Positions 10,601 through 19,600 of a stretch of 64,000 nt of DNA are shown piece by piece. The stretch is taken from positions 99,436-163,435 of the forward strand of contig JAWSUY010000023.1 of the NCBI GenBank assembly GCA_033852175.1. The letters run 5' to 3'. Origin of the DNA: Agarilytica sp033852175. Lineage in GTDB: Bacteria > Pseudomonadota > Gammaproteobacteria > Pseudomonadales > Cellvibrionaceae. The translations under genes and the position numbers were made by a program. The notes under the pieces are model-generated. The model saw nothing but the letters and a program-made list of their open reading frames with translations. It searched no databases and was not told where the DNA came from. Numbering within the stretch: position 1 is the stretch's first letter; every line of letters begins with the position of its first letter.

Positions 10601-13124
10601 AAAATGGGGCGGATTCATCGAAGGCGTTGAAGAGTTCGATCCGCTATTTTTTAATATCTCGCCCCGAGATGCCGAGCGCATGGACCCTCAAGAACGTCTA
10701 TTCCTGCAATGCGTTCATGCAACCATAGAAGATTCCGGTTATACCCCAGAGGGATTACGCAATAACGCCAGTAATGCGGGGAATATCGGCATATTTGTTG
10801 GCGTGATGTACGAAGAATATGTTTTATACGGCGCTCAAGAACAGGTAAAGGGTAATAGCATTACCCTAGCCGGAAGCCCAGCATCCATCGCCAACCGGGT
10901 ATCTTATAGCTTCGATTTCAATGGCCCCAGCATGGCAGTCGACACCATGTGTTCATCATCTCTGACAACAATTCACCTGGCATGTCAAAGCATCCTCAAT
11001 AACGACTGTTCCTCTGCAATCGCGGGTGGAGTTAATCTCTGCATACATCCCAACAAATTTTTACTACTTGGCCAAGGGAAATTTGCCGCAAGCGATGGCC
11101 GCTGTCGAAGTTTTGGGGAAGGTGGTGACGGGTATGTTCCCGGAGAAGGCGTCGGCGCTCTACTACTGAAACCTCTCGCCGAGGCAGAAAAAGATGGTGA
11201 CCATATTTACGGCGTAATCAAAAGCACCTCGATTAATCACGGCGGAGCAACCAATGCCTATACCGTTCCCAACCCTAAGGCCCAATCCCAGGTAATCAAA
11301 AAGGCAATTGAAAAATCCGGCATCAATCCCGCCGCAATTGGTTACATCGAAGCTCACGGTACAGGAACCGCCCTGGGCGACCCAATTGAAATTGCCGGAC
11401 TTAACGCCGCATTTAAAAATACCGGAGCAGATCAGTGCGCTATTGGATCGACCAAGTCAATTATCGGACATTGTGAAAGCGCAGCCGGTGTAGCGGCAGT
11501 TAGTAAGGTCTTATTGCAGCTTAAGCATAAAAAAATAGCCCCGTCCTTACATTCAGGCCAGACCAACCCCCATATTGATTTTGACGATAGTCCCTTTCAA
11601 GTTCAACAATCACTGGCACCTTGGCCGCGCCCCGAATTTAATGGTAAAAAAGAAAATCGCGTTGCAGGTATTTCTTCCTTTGGGGCCGGCGGCGCAAATG
11701 CACATGTGATCATCGAAGAATATGAAGGCCCGTACAAGTCCGAAACTGAGTCATCACTAAGCACAATTATTGTGCTTTCAGCCCATAGCCAATCACAGCT
11801 GAATCAACAAGTCGAACAGCTGCTCAGCTATATAATTACTGAAGAAATATCAGACAACGATATTCCCAGAATTGGCTACACCCTTCAGACCGGTCGTGAA
11901 TTATTTCAGCAGCGTATCGCATTCATTATTGAGAGCAGAAATGATCTCGAAGAAAAACTGAATAGTATTGTTCATGAGCATAATGACATTGCCGATTATT
12001 ACACGGGTCAATCGTCAGAATATAATAATCCCCTGGCCAACTTACATGAAAATGCCCAATTAATTGATTCACTAATAACCTCAGCGATAACAGGTAACGC
12101 CAAACAATTACTCGAATTATGGGTCAATGGTTTACACGTAGACTGGACACTACTTTACCGAGAAGATCAGCCCCAACGCATCAGTTTACCCGGCTATCCT
12201 TTTTCCAAAGAACGCTATTGGTTACCCACTGCGTCGACGTTGAAAGCGACCTCGAAAAATGAAAGTAATCCGCCGAAGCTGATCCACCCCTTACTGCATC
12301 AAAACACCTCTAATTTTTATGAACAACGTTATAGCACCCACTTAAGCCATAGTAAAAAACCAATATTAAACGAAGGTATTTGCCTTGAAATGGCTCGTGC
12401 AGCAATCATAGATGCCAGCGCTTGTGCCCCCAACGCCTCAATAATACTAAAAAATATTTATTGGAACTCGCCTCTAACTGAAGACAGTGATATCCACATT
12501 AGTCTAAACATTGACAAAGATGATGACATTAATTTTGAAATTTACAGTGATTCACCCGATAGCAAAGAGGAAATAATTAACCATTGTAGCGGCATGGGAA
12601 CAATCTCCGAAAATATATCCCCTACCGTATTCGATATAGAAACCCTCAAATCCTCGTGCAAGAAAATCCTTAATCAACTCAGCACACACTCAGATTTCGA
12701 AAACGACGTTCACAAACTCCAAGACCTACTAGTCAATCAAGAAATAAACCCCGACCAGGCCTTGGCAAAGGTTGAAGTTTCTCATTCTGATTTAGATCAG
12801 ATTGCAGACTACACCCTTCCGCCCTCCCTTATTGCAAGCATCATGAAAACTTGTACGAGTTTGAACGCGAGTCAACAACTAAGCTCAAATGAAAGCACCC
12901 CAATCGCCATCGAACAACTTGAAATATTTAGCTCTGTTCCAGCAACAGCTTGGATTTGGGTGCAACGACATTATCCAAACCAACATGGAAGCAATCCCGT
13001 AACGATACATATTATGGATAAATCCGGCCTTGAGTGCCTCGCGATTCAAGGATTAATAAAGAATGAAGAAACCCCATCCAATGAAAATAATTTTGAACCG
13101 ATGAGACGAGCAAGTAATGAATAG
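7677..13124 (+). CDS. Trans-AT polyketide synthase: DH-KR-ACP-KS-DH0
   Basis: 1815-residue PKS subunit. A charged helical N-terminus (residues 1-30) looks like a docking segment pairing with the preceding protein. An active-looking DH follows, with HxxxGxxxxP (His63) and DxxxQ (Asp246), which completes the module begun by KS2 of the previous gene. Then come a KR (Tyr668 in YAAAN; TGGNGGIA loop), an ACP (Ser819 in GIDS) and KS3 from about residue 919 with TMCSSS (Cys1092), EAHGTGT and a KSIIGH motif. The last 270 residues align with a DH fold (HPLLH start, WIWV near the end) but both catalytic motifs are gone: there is no HxxxGxxxxP after the FYEQ segment and no DxxxQ where LPPSLIASI stands. 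I call it a DH0. There is no ACP after it; the missing KR-ACP of the module is at the N-terminus of the 16659-29681 protein, beyond the beta-branching genes. The end overlaps the next gene by 8 bases. Confidence 0.95.
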   Translation: MKKITIEEILHQLKNRQITKSEARSKIASIQDEPPTHPMQGSQIGKLNSIVNFDGTEDFFIDHIIKGHKVFPAAAYFELVRIGFMSLANIDADQGLEYAHTVWITPLSIENNDNRGDNKGINVSVKFSPIESKSNTPSFEFFIYTQSGDTNKFIEHANGQVQLTEKSTPEKIRLDAIQENCQRRTIKHEECYSYFTNLDITYGKSHRGVVEINIGEDKNTYRQVLSQLHRETGSPQPYLMDPGLLDSVFQSTIAYSDIIDGKPPRPSLPFCTESLTIFRAIPDRSWVWVRYSEGATPRNPIRKLDIDIVDKNGDICVQIKGYSARLLSTNKNPVQAPVSSDTTLLFSPHWQDLVQTKNEECLNSRKTIPVLLGDTSSQLSQIYPDHSNSIAIAKKPTISESYSFATQELSDLVKNLISGSNHDDTLIQIICKVSDSHAYQGLLGLLKSAEKENPIIKGQLLILEDSIDDKHLLDCISQGQRHYNIGELKFHVNNNIIYSMFKTWRENSNHKDTQPWRNNSCYVITGGNGGIAKLLAKEIASNTEHSYIYLLGRSELRPETRRIIESLQQHSVTLEYHQVDITDRDATFIFFNRIQNIHTNIDGIFHCAGVTHDRLLINKSKDSISAVLAPKVTGTINLIDASQTSLNGPMVLFASGSGVFGNAGQTDYAAANGFLDTLAQSHPHCLAIDWPLWKTGGMAATPALLNHMQAKGLSPLENSQGISALHAAISSNENQVLVLSGNAEKIRGRISSLNAIEKPLEVPEQKKYNEDDKTYRAEPTTNLIEKTEFLLRETLSKVTQLPLDRIDATSKFDKYGIDSLLVMQFTRDLEKSLGKLPKTLLFEYQTIRELSGYLIEKHERSLEIILGNTNSLNVENKKVSSTKNNKSKFTSHTETNSPTSAGNIINHRILTSEPKNANDIAIIGVSGSYAKSSNLSEYWRNLSQGIDCIEEVPSSRWDHSQYFDSDPKSAGKTYAKWGGFIEGVEEFDPLFFNISPRDAERMDPQERLFLQCVHATIEDSGYTPEGLRNNASNAGNIGIFVGVMYEEYVLYGAQEQVKGNSITLAGSPASIANRVSYSFDFNGPSMAVDTMCSSSLTTIHLACQSILNNDCSSAIAGGVNLCIHPNKFLLLGQGKFAASDGRCRSFGEGGDGYVPGEGVGALLLKPLAEAEKDGDHIYGVIKSTSINHGGATNAYTVPNPKAQSQVIKKAIEKSGINPAAIGYIEAHGTGTALGDPIEIAGLNAAFKNTGADQCAIGSTKSIIGHCESAAGVAAVSKVLLQLKHKKIAPSLHSGQTNPHIDFDDSPFQVQQSLAPWPRPEFNGKKENRVAGISSFGAGGANAHVIIEEYEGPYKSETESSLSTIIVLSAHSQSQLNQQVEQLLSYIITEEISDNDIPRIGYTLQTGRELFQQRIAFIIESRNDLEEKLNSIVHEHNDIADYYTGQSSEYNNPLANLHENAQLIDSLITSAITGNAKQLLELWVNGLHVDWTLLYREDQPQRISLPGYPFSKERYWLPTASTLKATSKNESNPPKLIHPLLHQNTSNFYEQRYSTHLSHSKKPILNEGICLEMARAAIIDASACAPNASIILKNIYWNSPLTEDSDIHISLNIDKDDDINFEIYSDSPDSKEEIINHCSGMGTISENISPTVFDIETLKSSCKKILNQLSTHSDFENDVHKLQDLLVNQEINPDQALAKVEVSHSDLDQIADYTLPPSLIASIMKTCTSLNASQQLSSNESTPIAIEQLEIFSSVPATAWIWVQRHYPNQHGSNPVTIHIMDKSGLECLAIQGLIKNEETPSNENNFEPMRRASNE

Positions 13125-13359
13125 AAATAATGTTTTTGATGTAATTAAAAATTGTGTGCTAGAAATACTGCCTGACTTAGCCACCCATAAATTTGAGGAC
13201 AGCGATTCTTTAGAAGCGTTGGGCGCAAACTCCATGAATAAAGCAGATATTGTCATGCTAGCGTTAGAAGAATTGGCCCTAGCCATTCCGCGTATTGAAG
13301 CCTTTGGCCCAAAGTCAATTGGCGAACTTACCGATCTATTACACGGGAAGATGGCGTAA
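13117..13359 (+). CDS. Discrete acyl carrier protein (donor ACP of the HMGS cassette)
   Basis: 80-residue free-standing ACP. The phosphopantetheine Ser sits in LGANSMNKAD, the LGANS form typical of AcpK-type donor ACPs of beta-branching cassettes rather than the G(I/V/F)DS form used by every in-line ACP here. By family knowledge it carries malonyl, then acetyl after decarboxylation, for attack on a beta-keto chain by the HMGS. It overlaps the upstream PKS gene by 8 bases and is followed without a gap by the decarboxylase, so the three are probably translationally coupled. Confidence 0.93.
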   Translation: MNRNNVFDVIKNCVLEILPDLATHKFEDSDSLEALGANSMNKADIVMLALEELALAIPRIEAFGPKSIGELTDLLHGKMA

Positions 13360-14562
13360 ATGATTCCTTCGATTACCGGTATCGGCGTCACATCAGCTAT
13401 CGGCCAAGGCGTCGATGAATTTTGGCCGGCCCTGTTGCAGGGCAAGAGTCAATTTTCAATCATGCAACGAGAAGGTCGTCAACGTGACACCCGCTTTATA
13501 GGAGCGGAGATTTCTAACTTACGCTTGCCAGAAAATCTTCCCCTCAGCATTAAACGCGCCGCTTCTTTTTCTGCCCAAGTAGCATTAGCTACAGTGACAG
13601 AAGCTTGGCAATCTGCAGAACTTGATCGCTACGATCCCACGCGGATTGGACTAATTATTGGAGGATCAAATTTACAACAACGCGAACTATTCAACCAGTA
13701 CGCATCCTACGCTGATCGACTCGATTTTATTCGCCCAAGTTACGCAGTAAGTTTTATGGACACCGATATTTGCGGCCTTTGCACCCAACAACTGGGCATC
13801 CAAGGTCCCAGCTTTTCTGTCGGAGGTGCGTCTGCAAGTGGACAGCTTGCCTTTATTCAAGCAGCCCAAGCCGTGCAAAATGGCAGCGTGGATATTTGCA
13901 TCGCGGTTGGCGGACTGATGGATTTATCATTTTTAGAATGTCAGGCCTTTCGTTCACTTGGCGCAATGGGAAGTGATCGCTTTTCTGAACAACCCGAAAT
14001 CGCTTGCCGTCCTTTTGATAGCCAACGCGACGGTTTTATTTATGGCGAATCATGTGCAGCTTTGGTTCTACAAAACCCACAGAGCCTGGATAACAAATCC
14101 CGCGTTCTCGCGCAAGTTCCCGGTTGGTCAATAGCCATAGATGCAAACCAGGGGCCAGCACCTTCTTTTTCAGGAGAAAAGCGTGCGATAGAAAATGCCC
14201 TAACCATGAGCGCTTGGTCCGCCCAGGATATTGACTACATCAATCCCCATGGCTCAGCTTCAGGAGTGGGCGATGAAACCGAAATTGAGGTCATACGTGC
14301 TTGCGGATTAACGCATGCACATATTAATTCCACCAAATCGATCACCGGTCACGGATTAAGTGCGGCTGGAGCAGTGGAATTGGTCGCCTCGGTATTGCAA
14401 TTACATCATCAACAATTACACCCTTGTTTAAATTTAGACAACCCTATTTGCAGTGATATGAATTGGGTCAGAAAAGAGACAAACGCTAGCCATATTGAGC
14501 GAGCATTAAATATTAGTTTGGGATTCGGCGGCATGAACACCGCCGTATGCCTCACACATTAA
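13360..14562 (+). CDS. KS-like decarboxylase (Cys to Ser) of the HMGS cassette
   Basis: 400-residue free-standing ketosynthase fold. The nucleophile position reads GGASASG, so the usual Cys is Ser158. The two His residues are kept (His297 in NPHGSAS, His331 in TGHGLS). This matches PksF-type enzymes, which decarboxylate malonyl on the donor ACP to acetyl and do not condense. The ATG follows the ACP stop directly. It is not a chain-extending KS: it is short, has no linker to other domains and lacks the Cys. Confidence 0.93.
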   Translation: MIPSITGIGVTSAIGQGVDEFWPALLQGKSQFSIMQREGRQRDTRFIGAEISNLRLPENLPLSIKRAASFSAQVALATVTEAWQSAELDRYDPTRIGLIIGGSNLQQRELFNQYASYADRLDFIRPSYAVSFMDTDICGLCTQQLGIQGPSFSVGGASASGQLAFIQAAQAVQNGSVDICIAVGGLMDLSFLECQAFRSLGAMGSDRFSEQPEIACRPFDSQRDGFIYGESCAALVLQNPQSLDNKSRVLAQVPGWSIAIDANQGPAPSFSGEKRAIENALTMSAWSAQDIDYINPHGSASGVGDETEIEVIRACGLTHAHINSTKSITGHGLSAAGAVELVASVLQLHHQQLHPCLNLDNPICSDMNWVRKETNASHIERALNISLGFGGMNTAVCLTH

Positions 14563-14586
14563 AGCAATTAAATAGGTGAAATAATA

Positions 14587-15846
14587 ATGGCATCGGTAGG
14601 TTTAGAAGCAATGAACGTTTTCGGTGGATCAGCAGTGGTTAATGTTGGCACACTCGCCGATCATCGTGGTTTGGATAGGATGCGTTTCGAAAATCTTTTA
14701 ATTACGGAAAAATCTGTGGCACTCCCCATAGAAGACCCGATCACCTACGCGGTTAACGCCGCGAAACCGATCATCGATGCATTGAGTGAAGAAGAAAAAA
14801 ACCGTATAGAATTACTCATAGTATGTTCAGAGTCTGGCATTGACTTCGCAAAATCGATGAGCACCTACGTTCATAAATATCTTGGGTTAAATCGAAATTG
14901 TCGCCTATTTGAAATCAAACAAGCCTGTTATTCCGGTACTGCTGGTTTTCAAATGGCGAATAATTTTATTTTGTCGCAAACCTCACCAGGCGCGAAAGCC
15001 CTAGTCATTACCTCTGATATCTCCCGCTACGCACTGGAAGACGGTGAAGACGTCTCGAAAGTCGAATGGGCATACGCGGAACCCAGTGGCGGCGCAGGCG
15101 CTACGGCTTTATTGGTCAGCGATAAACCGAATATTTTCGCCTTAGATATTGGTGCAAACGGTTATTACGGTTACGAAGTAATGGATACTTGCCGCCCTAT
15201 TCCCGACAGTGAAGTAGGAGACCCCGATCTATCACTGCTGTCTTATCTCGATTGCTTAGAGCAGACGTTTGATGAATACAGCCGACGCGTAGAAGTAGCC
15301 GACTTTCGACAAAGTTTTGCCTACCTCGCCTTCCATACTCCCTTTGGCGCCATGGTTAAAGGCGCCCATCGCACCATGATGCGAAAACACTACAAATCCA
15401 AACAGGCGGAAATCGAAACTGACTTTGAACAGCGCGTAAGCCCAGGAATAAACTTTAGCCAACGCATTGGCAATAGTATGGCTTCGGGTATTTTTGTTTC
15501 TCTTGCTAGTACTATTCACTACGCCGACGACAGCCAAAGCCATCGCATTGGCTGCTTTTCTTATGGCTCGGGATGTTGCTCAGAATTTTACAGTGGCGTG
15601 ATCACACCAAACAGCATCGCCACAATACGATCCATGGAGATTGATTCATCGCTCGATCAGCGTTATCAACTCGATATGGAAGAATACGACAGCCTACTAT
15701 CAGGCAGTAAACAAATCCCTTTTGGTACACGAGAGCTAATACTAGGTGGTGATTACGATCATGCGGTAAAAAAATCCCATTGCAAAAAACCACGTTTAGT
15801 CCTACGAAAAATCAAAAATTTCGAGCGCTTATACGAATGGATTTAA
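14587..15846 (+). CDS. Hydroxymethylglutaryl-CoA synthase-like beta-branching enzyme
   Basis: 419-residue HMG-CoA synthase family protein of the PksG type. The nucleophile is Cys114 in KQACYSG and the catalytic His is His250 in AFHTPFG. The N-terminal region (GLEAMNVFGG, then a FENLL stretch and an ALPxEDP segment) is characteristic of the PKS-associated clade. By family knowledge it adds acetyl from the donor ACP to the beta-keto group of an ACP-bound chain, giving an HMG-like intermediate. A GGTGA Shine-Dalgarno lies just upstream of the ATG. The last 10 bases overlap the ECH start. Confidence 0.95.
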   Translation: MASVGLEAMNVFGGSAVVNVGTLADHRGLDRMRFENLLITEKSVALPIEDPITYAVNAAKPIIDALSEEEKNRIELLIVCSESGIDFAKSMSTYVHKYLGLNRNCRLFEIKQACYSGTAGFQMANNFILSQTSPGAKALVITSDISRYALEDGEDVSKVEWAYAEPSGGAGATALLVSDKPNIFALDIGANGYYGYEVMDTCRPIPDSEVGDPDLSLLSYLDCLEQTFDEYSRRVEVADFRQSFAYLAFHTPFGAMVKGAHRTMMRKHYKSKQAEIETDFEQRVSPGINFSQRIGNSMASGIFVSLASTIHYADDSQSHRIGCFSYGSGCCSEFYSGVITPNSIATIRSMEIDSSLDQRYQLDMEEYDSLLSGSKQIPFGTRELILGGDYDHAVKKSHCKKPRLVLRKIKNFERLYEWI

Positions 15847-16655
15847 TTAGCTACCAAACACTTACAGTCAAGATTAACGCATCCGTCTGTTTCATTAAAT
15901 TTAATCGACCAGCCCACGACAATGCTATTAATCGGCAATTGATCGACGAGTTCCATCAGGCCTTGGATCGATGTAATGAAAAAATAAAAATTGTGGTCAT
16001 TGAAGGTTCCTCGACCACATTTTGCATTGGCATGGACTTTAACGAGATCAGTGAAAAATTCTCACAGCACGAATATTTCGCCAATGATGCCGAACCCCTC
16101 TTCGATTTATGGAGTCGTCTATCGCAAGGCGACTTTATTTCCATTTGTCATGTTGAAGGTCGCGTAAACGCCGGTGGGATGGGATTTATCGCTGCCAGTG
16201 ATATCGTAATCGCACATCCGCGCGCCCAATTTAGTTTATCTGAACTCCTATTCGGTTTAATCCCCGCATGTGTTCTGCCATTTTTAAATCAGAAAATTGG
16301 TTCAAATCGCGCCAACTATATGACCATGGCAACATGGCCATTTCCAGCGAAAGAGATGGCCGACTGGGGGTTAGTCAACGTAATTGATGAGAACAGCTTA
16401 CGCCAGTTACGCAAACATATAGCGCGCTTAAGTCGCATTAACAAATCGACTATTTCTGAACTTAAGGGATTTTCCAAAAACATTTCTCGACAAGATAATT
16501 CAACAGAAAAGAAAATGGCCTTGAAAACCAATCACACGGTTTTTTCTGATCAAAATAATTTAAACGGAATTAAACGCTACATACAACACGGTCTCTTCCC
16601 ATGGGAAGAAGACACCGCCGAAAATAATCCCAAAAGCATAGAGAGTAAAGGATAA
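15837..16655 (+). CDS. Enoyl-CoA hydratase/isomerase, ECH1 type (dehydratase of beta-branching)
   Basis: 272-residue crotonase-family protein. I use the ATG at 15837, which overlaps the HMGS stop by 10 bases; an upstream in-frame start at 15780 would lie deep inside the HMGS gene. The fold is shown by the CIGMDFNE and VNAGGMGF oxyanion-hole segments. The VLPFL stretch followed by EMADWGLV resembles the PksH (ECH1) clade, which dehydrates the HMG-ACP intermediate to a glutaconyl product. The C-terminal 30 residues are polar and not recognisable. No second ECH (decarboxylase) lies next to it; 3 bases on, the next PKS gene starts. Confidence 0.9.
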   Translation: MDLISYQTLTVKINASVCFIKFNRPAHDNAINRQLIDEFHQALDRCNEKIKIVVIEGSSTTFCIGMDFNEISEKFSQHEYFANDAEPLFDLWSRLSQGDFISICHVEGRVNAGGMGFIAASDIVIAHPRAQFSLSELLFGLIPACVLPFLNQKIGSNRANYMTMATWPFPAKEMADWGLVNVIDENSLRQLRKHIARLSRINKSTISELKGFSKNISRQDNSTEKKMALKTNHTVFSDQNNLNGIKRYIQHGLFPWEEDTAENNPKSIESKG

Positions 16656-16658
16656 ATA

Positions 16659-19600
16659 ATGTCAGACGGTATTTTATTTTTGCCTGATTGGCGAATTTCA
16701 TTAAAAGACAAAAAACAACAACTCGAAGAGAGCGATCAGCACTACCTGTTCGTCAGCCCTGAGCTATTGTCAGAACAATCAGAACCATTAACGCCCACTA
16801 ACATTCGTGTCGAAACACTATCGAACAATGCTGAACATATAGACAAAAACTACACCGAAATTGTCGACAGAATGCGCCTTATTTGCCAGAGTGCCATGGA
16901 CGACACAAGTAAACCAAAACTCTTATTGCAAGTATTCCTACCCATCTCGAGTCAAGACGCCGCCTACGCATACAAGGGATTATCCGGTTTTATTAAAACG
17001 GCAACAAAAGAAAGTTCACGTATCTTTGGCCAAATAGTATTTTTAGATCACATTGTAACCATTGACCAGCTCATTAACATTGCCAAAGAGAACACCCTGC
17101 CCTCTGCATCTGAGGCGATCGTAAAATATGTTGGTCATAACCGCTATATCGGATGCTGGAAAGAGCATAAGCATATATCCGCAGCCTGTCCGTGGCAGCA
17201 CAACGGGACCTACATTATTACCGGGGGGCTTGGTGGGCTAGGCATTTTATTCGCCGAGGATATAGCCACTAAGGTGAATAGCCCAACCTTATATTTAACC
17301 GGACGATCGCAGCTATCTAAGGACTTACAAGGCCGAATTGACAACCTCGCCAACCTAGGAGCGACAATCTATTACCGCAGCGTGGATGTATGTAGTCGAG
17401 ATGAAGTTGATGCTCTAATGGCCTCAATAAAACACAAAACAAAATCGATAAACGGCATTATTCATAGCGCCGGTGTTTTGCACGATAGCTTCTTACGTTT
17501 TAAAACAGAAGAAGATGTCACCTCCGTATTAGCCCCAAAAGTTTCGGGGATTGTCAATCTTGACCTCGCCAGCCGAGATATATTAAATGGCTATTTACTG
17601 GCATTTTCCTCCGCCTCAGCAGCACTTGGAAATATTGGACAAAGTGATTACGCAGCCGCAAACGCCTTTATGGATGCCTATTCAGATTACCGAAATTCTG
17701 TCTCAGTAACAGGAAAACCCCAGGCCCGCATGCTATCGATCAACTGGCCGTTATGGCGCGATGGAGGGATGCAAGTCAACCCACAAAACCTCCAAGCCCT
17801 GCACTCCGTGGGTTTATCCGTACTGGAAAATTCCCAGGGTATCAATGCATGCTACCAAGCCATCGCCAGTGGAAAAAACCAAGTACTGGTATTATCCGGT
17901 AACGTGAAAAAAATTCGCGAACTTATTAAGCCATCAAATAATGTCAAATACAGAGCGAAAGAACAGGAATCGTTACCACAGGAGCTCCAAACGTCTAAAA
18001 AACATAATCACGGCCAAACGCAAGGCAATAACCTTGAAGAAAAAACCATAAACTTTCTAAAAGAATTGGTTAAAGATGCGTTAAAAGTACCCAGCGACAG
18101 AATTGATGCCCTCGCGCCACTGGAAAAATACGGAATTGATTCCATCATGGTAATGGATATTACCCGAAGTTTAGAAAAAGAATTTGGTATCCTTTCGAAA
18201 ACCCTGATGTTCGAATATCAATCCATTGCCGAGTTGAGTGAGTATTTTCTAAAAAACCACAAAAAAGACCTGTCGGGTTTGTTTTCGATTGACCAAGAAT
18301 TGCCACAGATCGATAACACATCCCAGACCGAGTTTTCTGAAAAAACGGAAAACCCTAAAACGAGGAAATCTAATACAAGAAAACACACTAAAAAAATACG
18401 CGGAAAAAGATTTTACAACAAGAACAGTAACACAGATATTGCCATTATAGGCTTGTCGGCAAAATACCCAAAAGCCAATAACCAAGACGAATTGTGGGAA
18501 AACCTTGTACACGGTAAAAATTGCATTACTGAAATCCCCGAAGGTAGATGGGACCATTCGCGGTATTTTCATCCCAACAAAAACAACCCCGAAACCACCT
18601 ACACCAAATGGGGCGGATTTATTGACAACGTTAGTCAATTTGACGCGCTCTTTTTTAATATATCGCCACGTGAAGCTGCACGCTTAGATCCTCAGGAGCG
18701 ATTATTTTTACAATCAGCCTACGAAACGATAGAAGATGCAGGATACACACGCGATCAGCTCGCAAACCTAGAGCATAGTGGTTTACGCGGTAACGTTGGC
18801 GTATACGTCGGCGTGATGTATAACGAATATCAGCTCTATGGCGCCCAAGCCCAGTCCAACGATCAATTATTGGCCGTCGCTGCGAGTACCGCATCAATCG
18901 CAAACCGAGTCTCCTACTATTTCAATCTGCATGGACCCAGCATGGTGGTCGATACCATGTGCTCGTCCTCATTAACCTCAATACATTTAGCCTGTGAGAG
19001 CCTCCGCAGCGGTGGCTGCGCAATGGCAATCGCCGGGGGCGTTAACTTATCCCTTCACCCCAATAAATATTTGTTGCTAGGTCAAGGCAAGCTTGCCTCC
19101 ACCAAGGGCCTATGCGAAAGCTTCGGCGAAGGTGGTGATGGCTATGTTCCCGCTGAAGGTGTCGGTTCAGTACTGTTAAAACCATTGGATCAGGCCGTTG
19201 CAGACAACGATCAGATTTACGGAGTCATTAATGGAAGCTCCATTAATCATGGCGGAAAAACTAACGGCTATACCGTGCCCAACCCTAATGCGCAAGCGAA
19301 CATTATTTCTCACGCGCTTAACATCTCTGAAGTTGACCCGCGTACCATCAGTTATATAGAAGCTCATGGCACTGGCACAGCCCTAGGCGACCCAATTGAG
19401 ATAACAGGTTTGAGAAAAGCCTTTGAAAAAGGCACACAAGACAAACAATTTTGTTCCATCGGCTCAATTAAATCGAATATCGGCCACTGTGAAAGTGCCG
19501 CCGGAATTGCCGGTCTGACAAAAGTGTTATTGCAATTAAAATATAAAAAACTTGTCCCCTCACTACATGCTCAGACGACAAACCCGAATATACAATTCGA

